Below, in pieces: positions 16,306 through 25,819 of a stretch of 64,000 nucleotides of DNA. How positions within the stretch are numbered: the first letter of the stretch is position 1; every line of letters starts with the position of its first letter. Origin of the DNA: Aestuariibacter sp. (lineage in GTDB: Bacteria; Pseudomonadota; Gammaproteobacteria; Enterobacterales; Alteromonadaceae). Location of the stretch: positions 1,515,953 through 1,579,952 of the forward strand of contig CP051238.1 in assembly GCA_017794925.1 (NCBI GenBank). Reading direction: 5' to 3'. A program made the translations under genes and the position numbers. The notes beneath the pieces were generated by a model. It made no database searches, was not told the origin of the DNA, and saw only the letters and a list, made by a program, of their open reading frames with translations.

Positions 16306-17526
16306 TTATTTCTCCAAAACAAACTTCTGTACCCGTCGTCCGGTAGAAACTTCTGACGTGTACAGATTCCCTTTGCTGTCAGCCACTACACTATGCAACC
16401 AGGTAAACTGGCCGGCGTAACGACCGTTACGACCAAAGCTACCAAGTACTTCGTATGTGTCGTGCCAGAGTACCCAAATACGGCCATTCATCATGTCGGC
16501 AACATACAGGTATTTGTTGTCTGGCGAAAAGGCGACATCAGTGGCGGTGCCCAGGCCCATGGTTTCACCTGATATAACCAGGTCTCGAACGAAGGTCATG
16601 TTGCCATCACTGTCGTCCTTGAAGATTTGCAGTCGGTTATTACGGCGGTCGCACACGTAAATACGCCCATCGGGTGACTTAGTCACGCAGTGCACAATGT
16701 CGCCAAAGTTGCGGGCTTTTAAATTAATGCCATCAGCGCCGGCTGTGGCTTGTGATACGTCAAAGTCGCCATCACGAGTACCTCCGCCTGGCGCAGTGGC
16801 GTATGCGCCCCATAGTCTTGAGAATTCATTGTTGTTGGTATCGAAGCCAATGATACGTTTGTTGATGTAGCCATCGGCGATGATGACATCGCCGGTATGC
16901 GTGTCGTGATGAATGTCTGCCGGGTTGCCCAGAGCCGATTCACTCATGTTGCCATCAGTGTTGTTGCGTTCACCAAACTGACGAATAAATTTACCGTCGG
17001 CGGTAAAGTTCAGTACCACGTGATCACCTTTACCGTTGCCGCCCACCCATACCGTGTTCTTGTCATCCACGTACAAGCCATGCACGGTTTGTGGCCACTG
17101 ATTGACCCCGTTTAACGAAGGCGATATTGATTCACCGCCCCAGCTGTTGAGCACTTTACCTTTGGGGGAGAGTTGCAACACATGGGGGGCAGCCTCACAG
17201 CACAGGCCGGTTTTGGGGGACTGTTCCAAAGCCAGATCCAGGCCGCTCAATGAGTTTGGACGATGCAACAGCCATACATTGTCTTGTTTATCAACCGCTA
17301 ACCCCGGCACCTGTCCAATCAACCAGGTGTCAGGTAACGTCGGCCAGGCCGCATCCACTTTGAACGTCGGCATAGGGTGCGATGCGCTCGGTTCAGGGTA
17401 GCTCTCGATGTCTACGAGGGATTCAGCAACGGCGCTTGCTGCTGTGCCACTGGCAAAAACACCGAAAACGAATTGTTTGAATGTGCGTTTTACTGATGTA
17501 CTAAAAGCGTTGGATGTCGCTGGCAT
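16306..17526 (-). CDS. Exported NHL-repeat beta-propeller protein
   Basis: A 406-residue protein with an N-terminal signal segment (about residues 15-36, FVFGVFASGTAASAVAES) and then a six-bladed propeller of NHL type: blades include VPGLAVDKQDNVWLL, TVHGLYVDDKNTVWVGG, NPADIHHDTHTGDVIIADG, DGRIYVCDRRNNRLQIF, DVAFSPDNKYLYVADMMNG and LHSVVADSKGNLYTSEV. The fold is shared with the lyase part of peptidylglycine amidating enzymes and with secreted gluconolactonase-like proteins, but no catalytic assignment is safe. It is a lone gene with its own hairpin terminator. Confidence 0.82.
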   Translation of the reverse strand: MPATSNAFSTSVKRTFKQFVFGVFASGTAASAVAESLVDIESYPEPSASHPMPTFKVDAAWPTLPDTWLIGQVPGLAVDKQDNVWLLHRPNSLSGLDLALEQSPKTGLCCEAAPHVLQLSPKGKVLNSWGGESISPSLNGVNQWPQTVHGLYVDDKNTVWVGGNGKGDHVVLNFTADGKFIRQFGERNNTDGNMSESALGNPADIHHDTHTGDVIIADGYINKRIIGFDTNNNEFSRLWGAYATAPGGGTRDGDFDVSQATAGADGINLKARNFGDIVHCVTKSPDGRIYVCDRRNNRLQIFKDDSDGNMTFVRDLVISGETMGLGTATDVAFSPDNKYLYVADMMNGRIWVLWHDTYEVLGSFGRNGRYAGQFTWLHSVVADSKGNLYTSEVSTGRRVQKFVLEK

Positions 17527-17737
17527 AGGGGCTCCGATAGGTGGTTAACTGTTATCGTGGCTTTTTTTCAAATTATCATGCTGGCAGTATTCTCGATATG
17601 TTCAAGCCTATTAGAGACGGGTAACGTAAAGATACGGTCAACGGTTTGTTCGCCATGTCGTGCGCCATTGTGGTTTCTTCGCGGCATGAAATATCGCATA
17701 ATACCGGTTTGGTTAATTACGCAGGTAGTCAGGTTAC

Positions 17738-19126
17738 GTGAAAGCCGTTTCTTCCAGTTCCGACAAAAGTGTTGAGAAGCTCAAAATACCGCCGCACAGC
17801 ATAGAGGCTGAACAAGCGGTACTGGGGAGCATGCTCATCGACCCGGAAACCTGGGATAAAGTGACTGAGCTGGTTACCGACACCGAATTCTATAACCGTT
17901 CTCACCAGATCATTTTCAAAGCCATTCTGGATTTGCTGGCCAACAGTAATCCGGTGGATTTGATTACCGTATCCGAATTGCTGGAAAACAATGATCAGCT
18001 AGAGGATGCTGGTGGCTTTGCCTATTTGGGAGAGCTTGCACGCAATACCCCCAGTTCAGCCAACGTTACTGCCTACGCTAAAATCATTCGCGAGCGCGCT
18101 ATAACCCGTGAGTTAATCGGGGTGGCCAATGAGATCGCTGAAGTGGGCTATAACCCGGAAGGTCGTGACAGTGCTGACATTCTGGATATGGCCGAAAGCA
18201 AGGTATTTGAAATTGCTGAGCGCCGGACCGGTGAGTCAGAAGGGCCGCAGAGCATTGAGTCGGTTTTGGGAAAAACCATCGACCGATTGGAAACCCTGAT
18301 CAAAACCGACAAAGAAGTGACCGGTGTTACGACGGGATTTCAGGATCTGGATAAAAAAACCAGTGGTCTGCAAGGGTCTGATCTCATTATCGTCGCGGCG
18401 CGTCCATCCATGGGTAAAACCACCTTTGCGATGAACCTGTGTGAAAATGCCATGCTGGCTGAAGACAAACCCGTGTTGGTATTCAGTTTGGAGATGCCCT
18501 CTGAACAGATCATGATGCGTATGCTGGCGTCGTTGAGCCGGGTTGACCAAACCAAAATCCGTACCGCGCAGTTAGACGATGAAGACTGGGCGCGTATCTC
18601 AAACACTATGGCGATGCTGAAAGAGAAAGACAATCTGTACGTGGATGACTCTTCCGGTCTGACGCCAATGGATGTGCGAAGCCGGGCGCGTAAACTGGCC
18701 CGTGAGCGCGGTGGCTTAAGCATGATCATGGTGGATTACCTTCAGCTAATGCGCGTACCGTCGCTGGCTGACAACCGGACATTGGAAATCGCCGAGATTT
18801 CGCGCTCATTGAAAGCGCTGGCGAAAGAACTCAATATTCCGGTAGTAGCCCTGTCACAGCTAAACCGGAGTCTGGAACAACGTGCCGATAAACGCCCGGT
18901 TAACTCAGACTTGCGTGAATCCGGCTCTATCGAGCAGGATGCCGACTTGATCATGTTTATTTACCGTGATGAGGTATATCACGAAAACAGTGAATACAAG
19001 GGCATCGCAGAAATCATTATCGGTAAACAGCGTAACGGCCCCATCGGTACTTGCCGTCTTACCTTCCAGGGCCAGTTTTCACGGTTTGATAACTACGCCG
19101 GCCCAGCGTTTGATGACGAGTATTAA
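17738..19126 (+). CDS. dnaB: Replicative DNA helicase DnaB
   Basis: A 462-residue hexameric replicative helicase. The N-terminal domain (residues about 15-120) begins PPHSIEAEQAVLGSMLID; the RecA-like domain has Walker A ARPSMGKTT near residue 225, Walker B MIMVDYLQLM, and the SQLNRSLEQRADKRP and GSIEQDADLIMFIYRDE motifs. The start is GTG at 17738. It unwinds DNA at the replication fork. In related genomes it often follows rplI directly and precedes alr; here neither neighbour is present. Confidence 0.98.
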   Translation: MKAVSSSSDKSVEKLKIPPHSIEAEQAVLGSMLIDPETWDKVTELVTDTEFYNRSHQIIFKAILDLLANSNPVDLITVSELLENNDQLEDAGGFAYLGELARNTPSSANVTAYAKIIRERAITRELIGVANEIAEVGYNPEGRDSADILDMAESKVFEIAERRTGESEGPQSIESVLGKTIDRLETLIKTDKEVTGVTTGFQDLDKKTSGLQGSDLIIVAARPSMGKTTFAMNLCENAMLAEDKPVLVFSLEMPSEQIMMRMLASLSRVDQTKIRTAQLDDEDWARISNTMAMLKEKDNLYVDDSSGLTPMDVRSRARKLARERGGLSMIMVDYLQLMRVPSLADNRTLEIAEISRSLKALAKELNIPVVALSQLNRSLEQRADKRPVNSDLRESGSIEQDADLIMFIYRDEVYHENSEYKGIAEIIIGKQRNGPIGTCRLTFQGQFSRFDNYAGPAFDDEY

Positions 19127-19150
19127 GTCACCTCAACGGCCAGTTCGTAA

Positions 19151-21157
19151 TTAAACTCTAAACTGAGCAAGTTCAGAGTCCAGCTCATCACTACTGCTGT
19201 TGAGCTTTTGGACGTGGTTCTGGGTTCGCTGGGCGTCAGTGTTGGATTGTTGAGCCAGATCCGCAATAGACTGTACCTTCGATGATACATCCGATATCGT
19301 AATGGTTTGTTGCTCCGTAGCGGCGGATATTTGATTGATCATCATGGTAAGGTCGTCCATCTGCGCGCGGATCTCGGTTAGCGATTCGCCAGCCTCTCCT
19401 GAACGTATCTTGCCTTTACTCACTTCGTCTACACAACTTTCCATAAGCTCGAAGCAACGGTTGGTCTGATCCTGTATGGCCTTAATCACTTCGCCAATTT
19501 CGCTGGTGGAGGCATCGGTCTTCTGTGCCAATGTGCGCACCTCATCGGCAACCACGGCGAACCCTCGTCCTTGTTCTCCGGCCCGGGCTGCTTCAATAGC
19601 AGCATTGAGGGCTAGCAAATTGGTTTGCGCTGAAATGGCCGTGATCACAGATACAATTTCACCAATCTTTTCAGCTTGGTCTTTCAGTGATGCGATAGAT
19701 TGTGAGCTGGCGCTTACCCTGTCTGTAATGGCCTGCATACTGGATATGGTATCCTGTACCCTGCGTTGTCCACTCTGTGCCAGGGAACTTGCTTTCTCGG
19801 CACTTTGCGCGGCGTTCACGCAGCTACTGGCAATTTCCGCCGACACCTGAGACATCTGTTCACTGGCGACGGCTACTTCATCAGCCTGTGAAGCCGTTTT
19901 TTGTGCACTGGTGGTAATAGTGATTGCACTTTTACCGGTATCGGTAACCAATACCCGAATAGCGCCGCCACTGTGTTTGATTCGTTTTATCATTACCTGT
20001 AAACGCTCAATAAACTCATCTACATAACTTGATAAATCACCGATTTCATCATTTCGATGTAGCGCAGTTCGCTTGGTAAGATCGCCGTCGCCGGTGGCTA
20101 TGTTATGAATACGGTAGGCAATCGAGCGAATCGGTCTTACAACGGCTTTTCGGGTTAGAATAGTCAGAACCCCGGCCATAAGCAGCCCGGCAACGAATGC
20201 AACACTCATCAGTGAAAATACAAAGGACACTGTACCAGCACTCGCTTCAACCTGGTTTTCAACCATGCTGTCTCCGGCTTCCTCAACCTCTTCGAGCATT
20301 TCAAGCAGAGCATTGGTCGTTAATTGATAGCCTTCGTTCGTGGTTGTGTATGTTATGTATTGGGAGATTAAACGCTCTCGCTGTTCATCAAAATCTGTCA
20401 TTAGTGACTGTAAAGCCTGTGCCTGACTCATTCCCGTCATGATGGTTGAGCGGCCGTTAAAACTGTTTGTGCCAAGCATGCTGCCCATCGCTTCATGAGT
20501 GAAGTCTGCAGCTTCGGCAATCTCAGAGAGAATACTTGGCGCAGATTCTCCGCGCAGGAGTCTTTCCAAAAAATACAGTTGCTGAAGTAACCCGATGGTG
20601 GTTTCCATGCCGCCATCTGCGGCTTCCCACTTCTCGCGAAGCCCGGAGTTCCAACTGATACGGGTATTGGGGTTGTTTTCCAGTTCTTCTACTGCGGAAT
20701 CGCCTTTTTCTTCCAACTCTTCCAGCAGTGCTACCAATTCAGAGGTAGTCGCCCGAAATGCGGTTAGCAATTGTGAAAACTCGGCATATTGGCTTTTTAG
20801 CGCACTACCTTGTTGTTCCCATTCTTTGCGTTGTACTCGCAGTGCTTCTAGTTTGAGTGAATTCACAATACCTGCACTTTCCAAGCGTTGATGTGCTTCG
20901 GATGCTGCTTCTCTGGATGCATTCAATTCGTTGTCGTCAACCGGTTTTCCTGCCAGCATACGCTCAATAATACGGATCTGGTGCTGTAGTTCTATGGTCG
21001 TTTCCATAGCGCCATCAGCGGAGTCCCAGGCCGGCCCTACCAGATACTCCAGTGTATTACTGAGACGGTTAATGCCATAAAAGGCGGTTGTAGCAATAAG
21101 CAGAACGGTTAGCACCATCATGCTTAAACCCAATGTTGCTTTTTTAGACAGGGTCAT
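19151..21157 (-). CDS. Methyl-accepting chemotaxis protein with duplicated sensor domain
   Basis: A 668-residue transmembrane chemoreceptor. It has an N-terminal span (residues 9-27), a periplasmic domain (about 30-305), a second span (about 308-332), a HAMP domain (335-390) and a signalling domain with the conserved hairpin tip [20 protein letters not shown] and [19 protein letters not shown]. The periplasmic domain is two copies of a helical unit of about 140 residues, each opening with an ADGxMETTI segment and closing with an [11 protein letters not shown] / [11 protein letters not shown] segment. It sits 11 bases after an OprB-like porin gene in the same direction, suggesting it senses something taken up by that porin. 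Confidence 0.95.
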   Translation of the reverse strand: MTLSKKATLGLSMMVLTVLLIATTAFYGINRLSNTLEYLVGPAWDSADGAMETTIELQHQIRIIERMLAGKPVDDNELNASREAASEAHQRLESAGIVNSLKLEALRVQRKEWEQQGSALKSQYAEFSQLLTAFRATTSELVALLEELEEKGDSAVEELENNPNTRISWNSGLREKWEAADGGMETTIGLLQQLYFLERLLRGESAPSILSEIAEAADFTHEAMGSMLGTNSFNGRSTIMTGMSQAQALQSLMTDFDEQRERLISQYITYTTTNEGYQLTTNALLEMLEEVEEAGDSMVENQVEASAGTVSFVFSLMSVAFVAGLLMAGVLTILTRKAVVRPIRSIAYRIHNIATGDGDLTKRTALHRNDEIGDLSSYVDEFIERLQVMIKRIKHSGGAIRVLVTDTGKSAITITTSAQKTASQADEVAVASEQMSQVSAEIASSCVNAAQSAEKASSLAQSGQRRVQDTISSMQAITDRVSASSQSIASLKDQAEKIGEIVSVITAISAQTNLLALNAAIEAARAGEQGRGFAVVADEVRTLAQKTDASTSEIGEVIKAIQDQTNRCFELMESCVDEVSKGKIRSGEAGESLTEIRAQMDDLTMMINQISAATEQQTITISDVSSKVQSIADLAQQSNTDAQRTQNHVQKLNSSSDELDSELAQFRV

Positions 21158-21168
21158 GATATTGCTCC

Positions 21169-22239
21169 TTAGAATACCGATGCATCAACGCGAAAGGTAA
21201 AAACCCAGGCATTGTTAATTGATTTGTCCCCTGATGGGTGCTCAATAATCTGTAGGTCGGGTTGCAGGGTGAAATGCTCGTTGAGGGGGATTTGCCAGTA
21301 TATTTCCAGCGCGGTTTCCCATCCTGTACCTGGTAACAATTGTTCACTGAATCGAACTGCGGTAATGCCGACCCCAGCCTGATGACCACTGCTTGTAAAA
21401 ACGTCTTCAAATGCCAGTCCGGTTCCAAGGTGAAGGTCAATCTCACTGAAGTCGCCATTAGTGTAACCTGCTTGTATAAAGTGGCTTACCTTAGAACTAT
21501 TTAGCCACCTCAGTGTAGGCATCGCATTGTCAAAGGTGGCATAAAGGCCATCACTATGTTTAGCCAGAAGGCTATCTTGTTCAGAAATGACCGGATTGGA
21601 ATCCCTCCAATAGCCGGCTTTAACGAGCATATCAGAGGTCACCTGAAACCGAAGTTCGGTAATGAAAAACTGTTCAGTGAAGTCAGTTGTAGATGCGGCA
21701 GCATACACACCACCCAACCAGGTAACAGAATCTGAAATCACTACGCCGCCATTTAGGCTTAGTGCCGGAGTGGGGTAGGTGGGAAGCATGAAAATGGTGG
21801 GGCTAAATCCCATTGATGAGTTAATAAAGCCACCACCCGATTCTGTAAAGGCAAACTCGCCATTTGCATCGTGTTTACCAAACCGGATGAATCCTGATTC
21901 GGTATTATAGGTATAGTAGAGCTCGTAGAGCCTGGCGAAATCCGCTTCGTCTATGTTCGAATAAGCTTGTGCATCACCGGTGTCAGCGGAGCCATCTTTG
22001 CCTCGTTGAATCTGAATACCTGCAAACACCGAATGGTTATTCCACGTAGCTTCAATGCCAGTATCAATGAGAATTCTGCTGGTGAATCCTTCATCCAGGC
22101 CTCCGCTGAAAACGTGTGAGTTGTCATTGGTAAAGCCACCGTAGGCGTTCCATTGAATGGATTCTTCACCCATTACAAATGAACAGGGGCTTACTAAGCA
22201 TAGAAATGCTATTGCATTAGGTCTGCTACCGAAAAGCAT
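21169..22239 (-). CDS. OprB-like carbohydrate porin
   Basis: A 356-residue outer-membrane protein with a signal peptide (cleaved near residue 24), alternating beta-strands with Gly/Tyr/Trp-rich turns and a terminal Phe. Segments such as [26 protein letters not shown] and [17 protein letters not shown] resemble the OprB carbohydrate-selective porin family, although it is shorter than Pseudomonas OprB (about 450 residues). The chemoreceptor gene follows after 11 bases, so both are probably on one transcript. The transported sugar is unknown. Confidence 0.75.
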   Translation of the reverse strand: MLFGSRPNAIAFLCLVSPCSFVMGEESIQWNAYGGFTNDNSHVFSGGLDEGFTSRILIDTGIEATWNNHSVFAGIQIQRGKDGSADTGDAQAYSNIDEADFARLYELYYTYNTESGFIRFGKHDANGEFAFTESGGGFINSSMGFSPTIFMLPTYPTPALSLNGGVVISDSVTWLGGVYAAASTTDFTEQFFITELRFQVTSDMLVKAGYWRDSNPVISEQDSLLAKHSDGLYATFDNAMPTLRWLNSSKVSHFIQAGYTNGDFSEIDLHLGTGLAFEDVFTSSGHQAGVGITAVRFSEQLLPGTGWETALEIYWQIPLNEHFTLQPDLQIIEHPSGDKSINNAWVFTFRVDASVF

Positions 22240-22366
22240 AGGCTGTGCCCGGCATGTTTAAGACATCATTGAATGTAGTCAACAGACGGCATATCCGCAA
22301 ATAAACAGGCTACACACTTTGCGGTAATTGAGGGCAGATAAAGGAATTTTCAGTGGCGGCAAAATC

Positions 22367-22391
22367 AAACGCCCGCTAAATGCGGGCGTTT
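22367..22391 (-). terminator. Intrinsic terminator of ompA
   Basis: AAACGCCCGC (22367-22376) and GCGGGCGTTT (22382-22391) form a perfect ten-pair stem with a five-base loop, 25 bases past the ompA stop. On the minus strand it runs into GATTTTGCC. Confidence 0.85.
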
Positions 22392-22416
22392 ATCGGTATA
22401 GCTAGTTAGTCAGTAA

Positions 22417-23628
22417 TTATTTCTTAGGTACAGAAATGGTTTCACTGATTTTCACTTCGATACGACGGTTAATGTGATGCGCTTCTTTCGTGTTAGACGT
22501 ATCTAACAGGCGCTCTTCACCGTAACCTACTGAGCTTAAACGTGACATATCAATGCCGTACTCTTTAACCAGCACTGCTTTAAGTGCGTTAGCACGACGC
22601 AGGGACAGGTCTTTGTTGTACGCAGCAGCACCAGGCGCAGAAGAGTGACCTTCGATTACCGCTTTGGTTTTACCATAACGTTTCAGGAACTCGGCCAGAT
22701 CAACGATTTGTGGATCGCTGGTATCTTCAATAACAGCGCTGTTGTTAGCGAACAGAATTCGCACTTCAATCGAAACGTTCTCATCAGTGAAGATTGTACA
22801 GCCGTTAGGGTGTACTTCATCACCCGCTGGTGTGTCAGGACACATGTCTTTGCTGTCCAGTACGCCATCGGCGTCTGTATCCGGCTCAATAGCACAGCCC
22901 ATACCGTCTACCGCAGTACCTGCTGGCGTGTTCGGGCACTGGTCTTTGCTGTTGATCACGCCGTCGCCGTCTTTGTCTGCATCACAGCCCATTTCGTCTA
23001 CCGGTGCACCCATTGGCGTACCAGGACAGCGGTCCAGGCGATCGATAACGCCATCTTTGTCGGCGTCAGCCGGGGCTGCCATTGCCGGCGCCGGCGCAGT
23101 ATACGTTGACTGAGTGGACTCACCAAAGGTGTAAGACACACCCAGTTTAGCGCTAACGTCATACAGGCTGTCACTCAGGTCGCGGTAAGCAGCCATTTCT
23201 GTGATGATGCTCCACTTATCTGATACGGCCCATTGTTTACCCAAACCGTAGCCCAGCATTTGGTAGCTATCGTCCAGTTCCTGGTGGTACAGACCACCAA
23301 AGACGTAAAACAGGTCATCATTAAAGAAGTACATGGCATCAACACCTAACAATGGACCGCTTTCGCCGTTACCACCGTTTGTACCGTCTAAATCAAGGTA
23401 TGAGGCAGAGATACGAGCTGCCCAGTTTTCGTCAAAGCGAAAACCTGCTTCGGCACCAATGCCAAAGCCGTCGTCAATTTGTGCAGCAGGCTGAGGCTTT
23501 CCGGCGTCAGTGCTGTAAAACATTCCGTAACCACCAACCCAGTTCTTAGGCTTAGATTCCTGAGCCATTGCAGGTGAAGCAACTAAGCCAGCGGCGATTA
23601 GTGCTAAAGTGATTGAAGTTTTTTTCAT
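22417..23628 (-). CDS. OmpA family outer-membrane protein with calcium-binding repeats
   Basis: With the start at 23628 (ATG after AGGAAGTCTAGA) the protein has 403 residues and a clean signal peptide ending ASPAMAQ. The N-terminal part (about 25-185) is an eight-stranded barrel of the OmpA type. Next come three thrombospondin-type-3 repeats of the form DxDxDGVxDxxDxCPxTP (about 195-285), and finally the peptidoglycan-binding OmpA domain (about 295-400; IEGHSSAPGAAAYN, LSLRRANAL). It tethers the outer membrane to the cell wall. Its terminator is at 22367-22391. Confidence 0.93.
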   Translation of the reverse strand: MKKTSITLALIAAGLVASPAMAQESKPKNWVGGYGMFYSTDAGKPQPAAQIDDGFGIGAEAGFRFDENWAARISASYLDLDGTNGGNGESGPLLGVDAMYFFNDDLFYVFGGLYHQELDDSYQMLGYGLGKQWAVSDKWSIITEMAAYRDLSDSLYDVSAKLGVSYTFGESTQSTYTAPAPAMAAPADADKDGVIDRLDRCPGTPMGAPVDEMGCDADKDGDGVINSKDQCPNTPAGTAVDGMGCAIEPDTDADGVLDSKDMCPDTPAGDEVHPNGCTIFTDENVSIEVRILFANNSAVIEDTSDPQIVDLAEFLKRYGKTKAVIEGHSSAPGAAAYNKDLSLRRANALKAVLVKEYGIDMSRLSSVGYGEERLLDTSNTKEAHHINRRIEVKISETISVPKK

Positions 23629-23717
23629 TCTAGACTTCCTGTATTGCAATAAAGTGTGTCCTAAACACTATGCGAAACTTGTGCCAGCATAGTAACTTGT
23701 TTTTTCTTAAGTGAAAT

Positions 23718-24149
23718 TTATTGGCCTTGTAAGGTCGCAATAATAGAGCGTGGGCCCGCGTGGTCGCGGTGTTCTCCGAGTGTAATACCTTGCCAGGTAC
23801 CCAACGCCAGCTTACCACGTTGTACAGGGATGGTTAACTGGCAGCCTAACAGGCTGCTTTTGATGTGCGCCGGCATATCATCTGGTCCTTCATAAGTATG
23901 CGTAAAATAAGAAGAGTTTTCTTTAACTGCATGATTAAAAAAGGATTCCAGGTCCTTTCTTACCGATGGGTCTGCATTTTCATTGATAGTAAGACTGGCG
24001 CTGGTGTGTTGTAACATCAGATGCAGCAATCCTACTTCGACATGTTTTATTTGGGGTAGGGCAGAGGTTATTTCGTCTGTTATTAAATGAAAGCCCCTTG
24101 GATAGGGGCGAAGAGTAATTTTTTCACAGTACCAGGAATTATTTATCAA
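23718..24149 (-). CDS. yjbQ: YjbQ family protein (UPF0047)
   Basis: This matches E. coli YjbQ over its whole length: [64 protein letters not shown]. coli YjbQ has weak thiamine-phosphate synthase activity when overexpressed; the true role is open. The likely start is TTG at 24149 (SD-like GGAAA seven bases upstream), which gives 143 residues and aligns with the E. coli N-terminus; a farther TTG at 24176 is possible. Either start overlaps the end of cheX, so translation is probably coupled. There is no ATG in this part of the frame. Confidence 0.88.
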   Translation of the reverse strand: MINNSWYCEKITLRPYPRGFHLITDEITSALPQIKHVEVGLLHLMLQHTSASLTINENADPSVRKDLESFFNHAVKENSSYFTHTYEGPDDMPAHIKSSLLGCQLTIPVQRGKLALGTWQGITLGEHRDHAGPRSIIATLQGQ

Positions 24150-24603
24150 AGCAGATTTCCAGGTAGGCTTTTCCAAGTTCGTGATTAAATGGCAGGATTA
24201 TCTTCGGACCATCTACCTGATGACTGATAGAGTGTTGCTTTCCGGATACAACAACGGGCGTTGCCATGCCAAACTCATAACCTTTCTCAGCTAAATCCCG
24301 TTTTGCGTTGCCACAAATCATATTAGTGACTTCGCCGACAAGGTCTGCAACTTCCGCATCAATGGCTTCCGGTGCTTCGCCAACCATCTTCAGCATAATG
24401 TCGAGAATGAGCTTTTCTTCAAACGTAATCGACATGGATCCTTTAATATTGGGGCCTACCATACCAATTAAACCGGATACGTCGCCCGACGCGACATCGG
24501 AATTCTTGCGTTTGGGTTTGCCTGGAGACAGCGTGGTCTGTGCCATTGTCTCAAGAACATTGAGTAATCCCGCAATAAACGGATTGACGAACTCAGCATT
24601 CAT
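24139..24603 (-). CDS. cheX: CheX-like chemotaxis phosphatase domain protein
   Basis: A 154-residue protein of the CheC/CheX/FliY phosphatase superfamily. It contains the ExxN motif in [15 protein letters not shown] (about residues 88-102) and the middle segment [21 protein letters not shown] typical of CheX. CheX dephosphorylates CheY-P in other bacteria. It overlaps zur upstream by 11 bases and yjbQ downstream, so the three genes form one tightly packed operon. The link of a chemotaxis phosphatase to zur looks like simple co-transcription. Confidence 0.85.
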   Translation of the reverse strand: MNAEFVNPFIAGLLNVLETMAQTTLSPGKPKRKNSDVASGDVSGLIGMVGPNIKGSMSITFEEKLILDIMLKMVGEAPEAIDAEVADLVGEVTNMICGNAKRDLAEKGYEFGMATPVVVSGKQHSISHQVDGPKIILPFNHELGKAYLEICFDK

Positions 24604-25066
24604 GGTGTTCTTCTCCCAGCGCTAACGACTCGCTTTCCTGGCAGTCGGCGCATAGTCCGTGAGCTTCAATAGTTTGCTTGGAAATCTTAAAACCGTGTTG
24701 CTTTGCCTGATTGTCCAGGGTCTCTTTTAATCCTTCAGACTGTATCTCTGAGACGTCACCACAACTGTCGCAAATAAGAAACTGTACCGGGTGGTGACAA
24801 CCAAAATGATAGCAGGCAACAAATGCGTTGGTTGACTCAAGTCGGTGAATAAAACCAAAATCAAGTAAAAAGTCCAATGCGCGATATACCGTTGCTGGTT
24901 TTGCGCTGGACTCCGTTTCTTTGAGCCCATCTAATAATTCATAAGCTCCCATTGGCCCATGTTTATCCAGCATGAGTTCATAGACTTTTTCACGTAGTGG
25001 CGTAAATCTGGCGCCACGTTGTTCACAATAGGCTCTGGCTTTATTAATAATTGTTGCGTTCTTCAT
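24593..25066 (-). CDS. zur: Fur family regulator, Zur type
   Basis: A 157-residue Fur-superfamily repressor. The winged helix spans about residues 10-85 (RFTPLREKVYELML, KPATVYRALDFL) and the dimer/metal domain follows, with HFGCHH and two CxxC pairs (CDSC near residue 99, CADC near 140) that would hold the structural zinc, plus a His/Cys-rich tail EEHHEC. The two-cysteine-pair pattern and YELLDGLK wording favour Zur (zinc) over Fur (iron). I see no clear Zur box in the 71 bases upstream. Confidence 0.85.
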   Translation of the reverse strand: MKNATIINKARAYCEQRGARFTPLREKVYELMLDKHGPMGAYELLDGLKETESSAKPATVYRALDFLLDFGFIHRLESTNAFVACYHFGCHHPVQFLICDSCGDVSEIQSEGLKETLDNQAKQHGFKISKQTIEAHGLCADCQESESLALGEEHHEC

Positions 25067-25137
25067 GCTTTATTATGTTCTTACGTCAGTCTGTACCCGT
25101 TGTACTTTACAGAGAATAAACGATTGATTCTACGTTA

Positions 25138-25602
25138 TTACTCAGTTACCGGTTGTTGAACCAGCCCATGCATATGCTGAATCAGCTCATCTTCTAATTC
25201 AAAACGCTCTACGAGCGCTTCACCGAGCGTTGCTATCGATTTTTCGAATTCCAATGCATGGTCGGGATGAAAATTGTCGGCGTAGCTATCGTTAAAATCC
25301 AACGCTTGGTCGGTTGTGGCGGCAATCAGTGGATAAATGCGCTGTTTGAGGTGCTGACCTGTTGCATCGTCACCCACTAACATTTCGTAGACTTCAAAGT
25401 GCCCGGCGGACAAGTAATCCATTAATAACGTGCAAAATTCGCTGATTTCATTGGCATCAGGTAAAGATTCCCGGCGTTGATAGTTCACGCCAGCCAATTC
25501 GCAATACTGAATGAGAAGTTGCTTACGGCCAAGCAGCCATCCGTCAATGGTCTTATTTGCGCCACCCCAGCGCTGCTTCGCCACTTCTACCTGATTTAAC
25601 AT
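25138..25602 (-). CDS. rsd: Anti-sigma-70 factor Rsd/AlgQ
   Basis: A 154-residue helical protein that matches Rsd/AlgQ: VAKQRWGGANKTIDGWLLGRK at the N-terminus, then RESLPDANEISEFCTLLMDYLSAGHFEVYEML. Rsd binds region 4 of sigma-70 and frees core RNA polymerase for other sigma factors in stationary phase. It is divergent from nudC, as in E. coli, where rsd also lies next to nudC. The start at 25602 gives the usual length. Confidence 0.93.
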   Translation of the reverse strand: MLNQVEVAKQRWGGANKTIDGWLLGRKQLLIQYCELAGVNYQRRESLPDANEISEFCTLLMDYLSAGHFEVYEMLVGDDATGQHLKQRIYPLIAATTDQALDFNDSYADNFHPDHALEFEKSIATLGEALVERFELEDELIQHMHGLVQQPVTE

Positions 25603-25752
25603 CCAAAGACACCTTCGCTGCTATAACCACTTTATTTGAGTATAACACCGCCTCACAGACGTACAAATCACAGACACTAATATTTACTAATTCGTCACTT
25701 TTACTGCAGTTTTTCTACGAGTTAGGCGCAAAAAGTACTTGTTGAAAGTGTT

Positions 25753-25786
25753 AAGCACTGCGTGAAGTGCTTCGCTGCGTTATACT
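25753..25786 (+). promoter_or_regulatory. Candidate nudC promoter with inverted repeat
   Basis: TATACT at 25781-25786 is a good -10 box 34 bases before the nudC GTG. AAGCACT (25753-25759) and AGTGCTT (25766-25772) form a seven-base inverted repeat over the place where a -35 box would be; no consensus -35 is visible. The dyad may be an operator or chance. Confidence 0.35.
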
Positions 25787-25819
25787 GTGGCCCGCATTCT
25801 TTCACACAGGAAGTTCATC

